Part shown: piece by piece, positions 31,173 to 32,703 of the stretch
Position numbering within the stretch: position 1 is the first letter of the stretch
Layout of the letters: each line of letters opens with the position of its first letter
NCBI GenBank assembly: GCA_964486055.1
Contig: CAZALE010000013.1
Span: 1 to 32,703, forward strand
Direction: 5' to 3'
DNA from: J014 sp964486055
Lineage (GTDB): Bacteria; Acidobacteriota; Blastocatellia; Pyrinomonadales; Pyrinomonadaceae
Length of the DNA stretch: 32,703 nucleotides
Translations under genes and position numbers: made by a program
The notes under the pieces: generated by a model
Told to the model about the DNA's origin: nothing
Seen by the model: only the letters and a program-made list of their open reading frames with translations
Databases searched by the model: none

Positions 31173-32703
31173 ATGAGAATATATAAGTCTAGTAATCTCT
31201 TGAGTGATTTTACAAGATTGATTTTTCCATTTCTGATAAGTATTGCTTGCGCAAGCATTGCTTTAGCAGCTACCTACACTGTGACGAAGACAGCAGACAC
31301 GAACGACGGTTCATGCAGTTCAACAGATTGTAGTCTTCGTGAAGCGATAGCTGCGGCGAATTCAACATCAGCAAATGACACTATCAACTTCAACATTCCG
31401 ACGAGTGATCCTGGTTGTTCAGGTGGAGTTTGCACAATCACGCTAAGTTCGTCTTCGGGACAACTTGTTATCAATTCTGCCTTGACTGCTGGAACATTAA
31501 CAATAACTAATTCTAGTGGGACTCGAAAAATAGAAATCTCAGGTAATAACTCTATAAGAATCTTAGATATAGCAACGAATGGAAACCTGGTCATCGATAA
31601 CCTAACGTTGAGAAATGGAAGAGCTGATTTCGGTGGATGCATCCGTAATGATGGCACACTCTTATTAACAAACACAATTATAAGCAATTGCAAAGCAACC
31701 CGGGCCGGTGGAGGCTTTCGCAACTTAGCTATAGCAACGATAATCGATTCAATCATTATCAATAACTCTTCTAGTGATAACAATGATGATGGAGGTGGAA
31801 TTTCTAATGCAGCCGGTTCTACGTTGACTATAATCAATTCAACCATCAGTAATAACACGGCCGATGATAAAGGCGGAGGTATTCGCAATTTCAACGCTAC
31901 ACTTTACTTGATAAATTCAACTGTAAGCAATAACCAAGGAGGTACTGGCGGTGGTGTCATGAATGAAAATGGAGCTTCTCTGTTTCTTATCAATTCGACC
32001 ATTAGCAACAACACTGCAACTAATCGTGGTGGCGGCATCAGAAATTCTGCCTCAGTTACAGCTAGAAACTCCCTTATCGCTAATAACACTGCATTAAATC
32101 CAGACTTCGATGGCACTCTCACATCACAAGGACACAATCTGATTAGCAATACAACCGGCACGACTATCACAGGAACAACAACAGGTAACATTCTCAATCA
32201 AGACCCGCGTTTGTCACCACTCGGATATTACGGTGGTAAAACTCCCACCAGAGCCTTGCTTTCAAATTCACCAGCAATTAATGCTGGTAACAATTGTGTA
32301 ACAACAGCAAATGGTTGTGGGCCAAATGATCCGATAGTGGCTGTCAACAATGATCAAAGAGGCGCTTCAAGAACTGATTCTGGACGAGGTTCAGCAGTAG
32401 ATATAGGAGCCTACGAAACGAACTCAGCTTATATTGCTTTTCTTCCAAGCGCTACCTTGGTAACCCCTTACAATTTCACAATCACAGCAAACAATGAATC
32501 ATGCACAATGAACATGAGTGGACTGCCTTCGGGATTGGTACTCTCCTCGTTCGGCACATCCTATACTATAACAGGCATTCCAACACAAACCGGCAATTTC
32601 TCCCCCAGCCTTACTGTAAATTGTGCCGGTCAAACTACAACTATAAATTACTCGCTTTTCGTAGCGGCGCCGACGGCGGCGAGTGTAAGTATCAGTGGTA
32701 GAG
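31173..32703 (+). CDS. CSLREA / choice-of-anchor-Q beta-helix surface protein (3' end outside window)
   Basis: The frame is open for 510 codons to the window end. It starts with a signal peptide (hydrophobic to about residue 32), then the CSLREA domain with 'TDCSLREAIAAAN' (51-63). A right-handed parallel beta-helix follows, made of repeats of the type 'INSTISNNTA...GGGI.N'. Next comes the choice-of-anchor Q segment from 'LSPLGYYGGKTPTRALL' to 'AVDIGAYE', then the beginning of an Ig-like domain ('LSSFGTSYTITGIP'). Such proteins are secreted or cell-surface; binding target is unknown. GGAGG sits 6 bases before the ATG. A C-terminal anchor or sorting signal, if any, lies beyond the window. The composition (Asn, Ser, Thr, Gly) is normal for this family. 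Confidence 0.9.
   Translation, partial: MRIYKSSNLLSDFTRLIFPFLISIACASIALAATYTVTKTADTNDGSCSSTDCSLREAIAAANSTSANDTINFNIPTSDPGCSGGVCTITLSSSSGQLVINSALTAGTLTITNSSGTRKIEISGNNSIRILDIATNGNLVIDNLTLRNGRADFGGCIRNDGTLLLTNTIISNCKATRAGGGFRNLAIATIIDSIIINNSSSDNNDDGGGISNAAGSTLTIINSTISNNTADDKGGGIRNFNATLYLINSTVSNNQGGTGGGVMNENGASLFLINSTISNNTATNRGGGIRNSASVTARNSLIANNTALNPDFDGTLTSQGHNLISNTTGTTITGTTTGNILNQDPRLSPLGYYGGKTPTRALLSNSPAINAGNNCVTTANGCGPNDPIVAVNNDQRGASRTDSGRGSAVDIGAYETNSAYIAFLPSATLVTPYNFTITANNESCTMNMSGLPSGLVLSSFGTSYTITGIPTQTGNFSPSLTVNCAGQTTTINYSLFVAAPTAASVSISGR
31668..32060 (+). repeat. Degenerate beta-helix coding repeats in the CSLREA gene
   Basis: Units encoding a variant of 'I-N-S-T-I-S-N-N' begin at about 31668, 31743, 31833, 31911 and 31989, that is, with periods of 75-90 bases (25-30 residues). 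Each forms one or more rungs of the predicted helix. They also create long spurious open frames on the other strand. Confidence 0.7.

Noticed and set aside
31274..31894. Minus-strand open frame of 206 codons opposite the CSLREA gene, rich in Pro, Leu and Val
   Set aside because: It is an antisense shadow of the Asn/Gly/Thr repeats; the plus strand has signal peptide, CSLREA motif, ribosome site and beta-helix repeats. The same holds for the frame at 31904-32197.
1..32703. Signs of a mobile element, phage, tRNA or rRNA
   Set aside because: No transposase, integrase, terminal inverted repeats, attachment duplication or RNA-gene signature was seen in any gap.

Overview
The window looks like a chromosomal segment of a diderm, LPS-making bacterium with A+T-rich coding DNA. 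The clues are LptD, an O-antigen-ligase-type polymerase/ligase, a polysaccharide deacetylase of the exosortase-associated (XrtA) type, a CSLREA/choice-of-anchor-Q surface protein and a small bacterial microcompartment (BMC) locus. Together these fit Acidobacteriota (Blastocatellia-like) best, but that is an inference from gene content and other diderm phyla are not excluded. Coding density is high. I saw no rRNA, tRNA, CRISPR array, transposase or phage gene.

Layout. (1) 66-8942, minus strand: a run of ten genes, namely a small membrane protein, thiE, thiD, then a BMC cluster (BMC-H shell protein, CoA-acylating aldehyde dehydrogenase with a long tail, zinc-ribbon tail-anchored protein, second BMC-H), then rfbA-like, a sugar 3,5-epimerase-like cupin and lptD. 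(2) 9173-10288, plus: an o-succinylbenzoate synthase/N-acylamino acid racemase. (3) 10309-17129, minus: a six-gene glycan operon (deacetylase-glycosyltransferase fusion, DegT aminotransferase, Gfo/Idh/MocA dehydrogenase, left-handed beta-helix acetyltransferase, FAD oxidoreductase, polysaccharide deacetylase). It is transcribed away from (4) 17232-19884, plus: a TPR/carbohydrate-binding membrane protein and an O-antigen ligase. (5) 20051-22894, minus: a VanY-like lipoprotein, a phthalate-dioxygenase-reductase-type flavo-iron-sulfur reductase and phosphatidylserine synthase. (6) 23034-25316, plus: a ClpA/ClpC-type unfoldase with its own promoter and terminator. (7) 25586-27888, minus: a CBU_0592-type membrane protein and 2-oxoacid dehydrogenase E1 alpha and beta. 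(8) 27957-32703, plus: HMG-CoA reductase with an extra N-terminal domain, an SPFH/band-7 protein, a possible 52-residue ORF and a CSLREA beta-helix surface protein cut by the window end.

How the genes work together. Regions 3 and 4 can be read as one locus making an exported glycan that contains an amino sugar: dehydrogenase, aminotransferase and N-acetyltransferase build the N-acetylated sugar, the glycosyltransferase domain and deacetylases assemble and trim, and the ligase/polymerase with its TPR partner finishes. The BMC cluster appears minimal: two hexamer-type shell proteins and one aldehyde-consuming enzyme, with no pentamer, no trimer and no aldehyde-producing enzyme nearby. Its odd members are the tail-anchored zinc-ribbon protein and the long C-terminal tail of the dehydrogenase, which I rate as the most likely places for undescribed biology. 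Other oddities are a deacetylase domain that has lost two expected active-site residues, a two-domain HMG-CoA reductase, and a direct repeat just before the ribosome binding site of the CSLREA gene.
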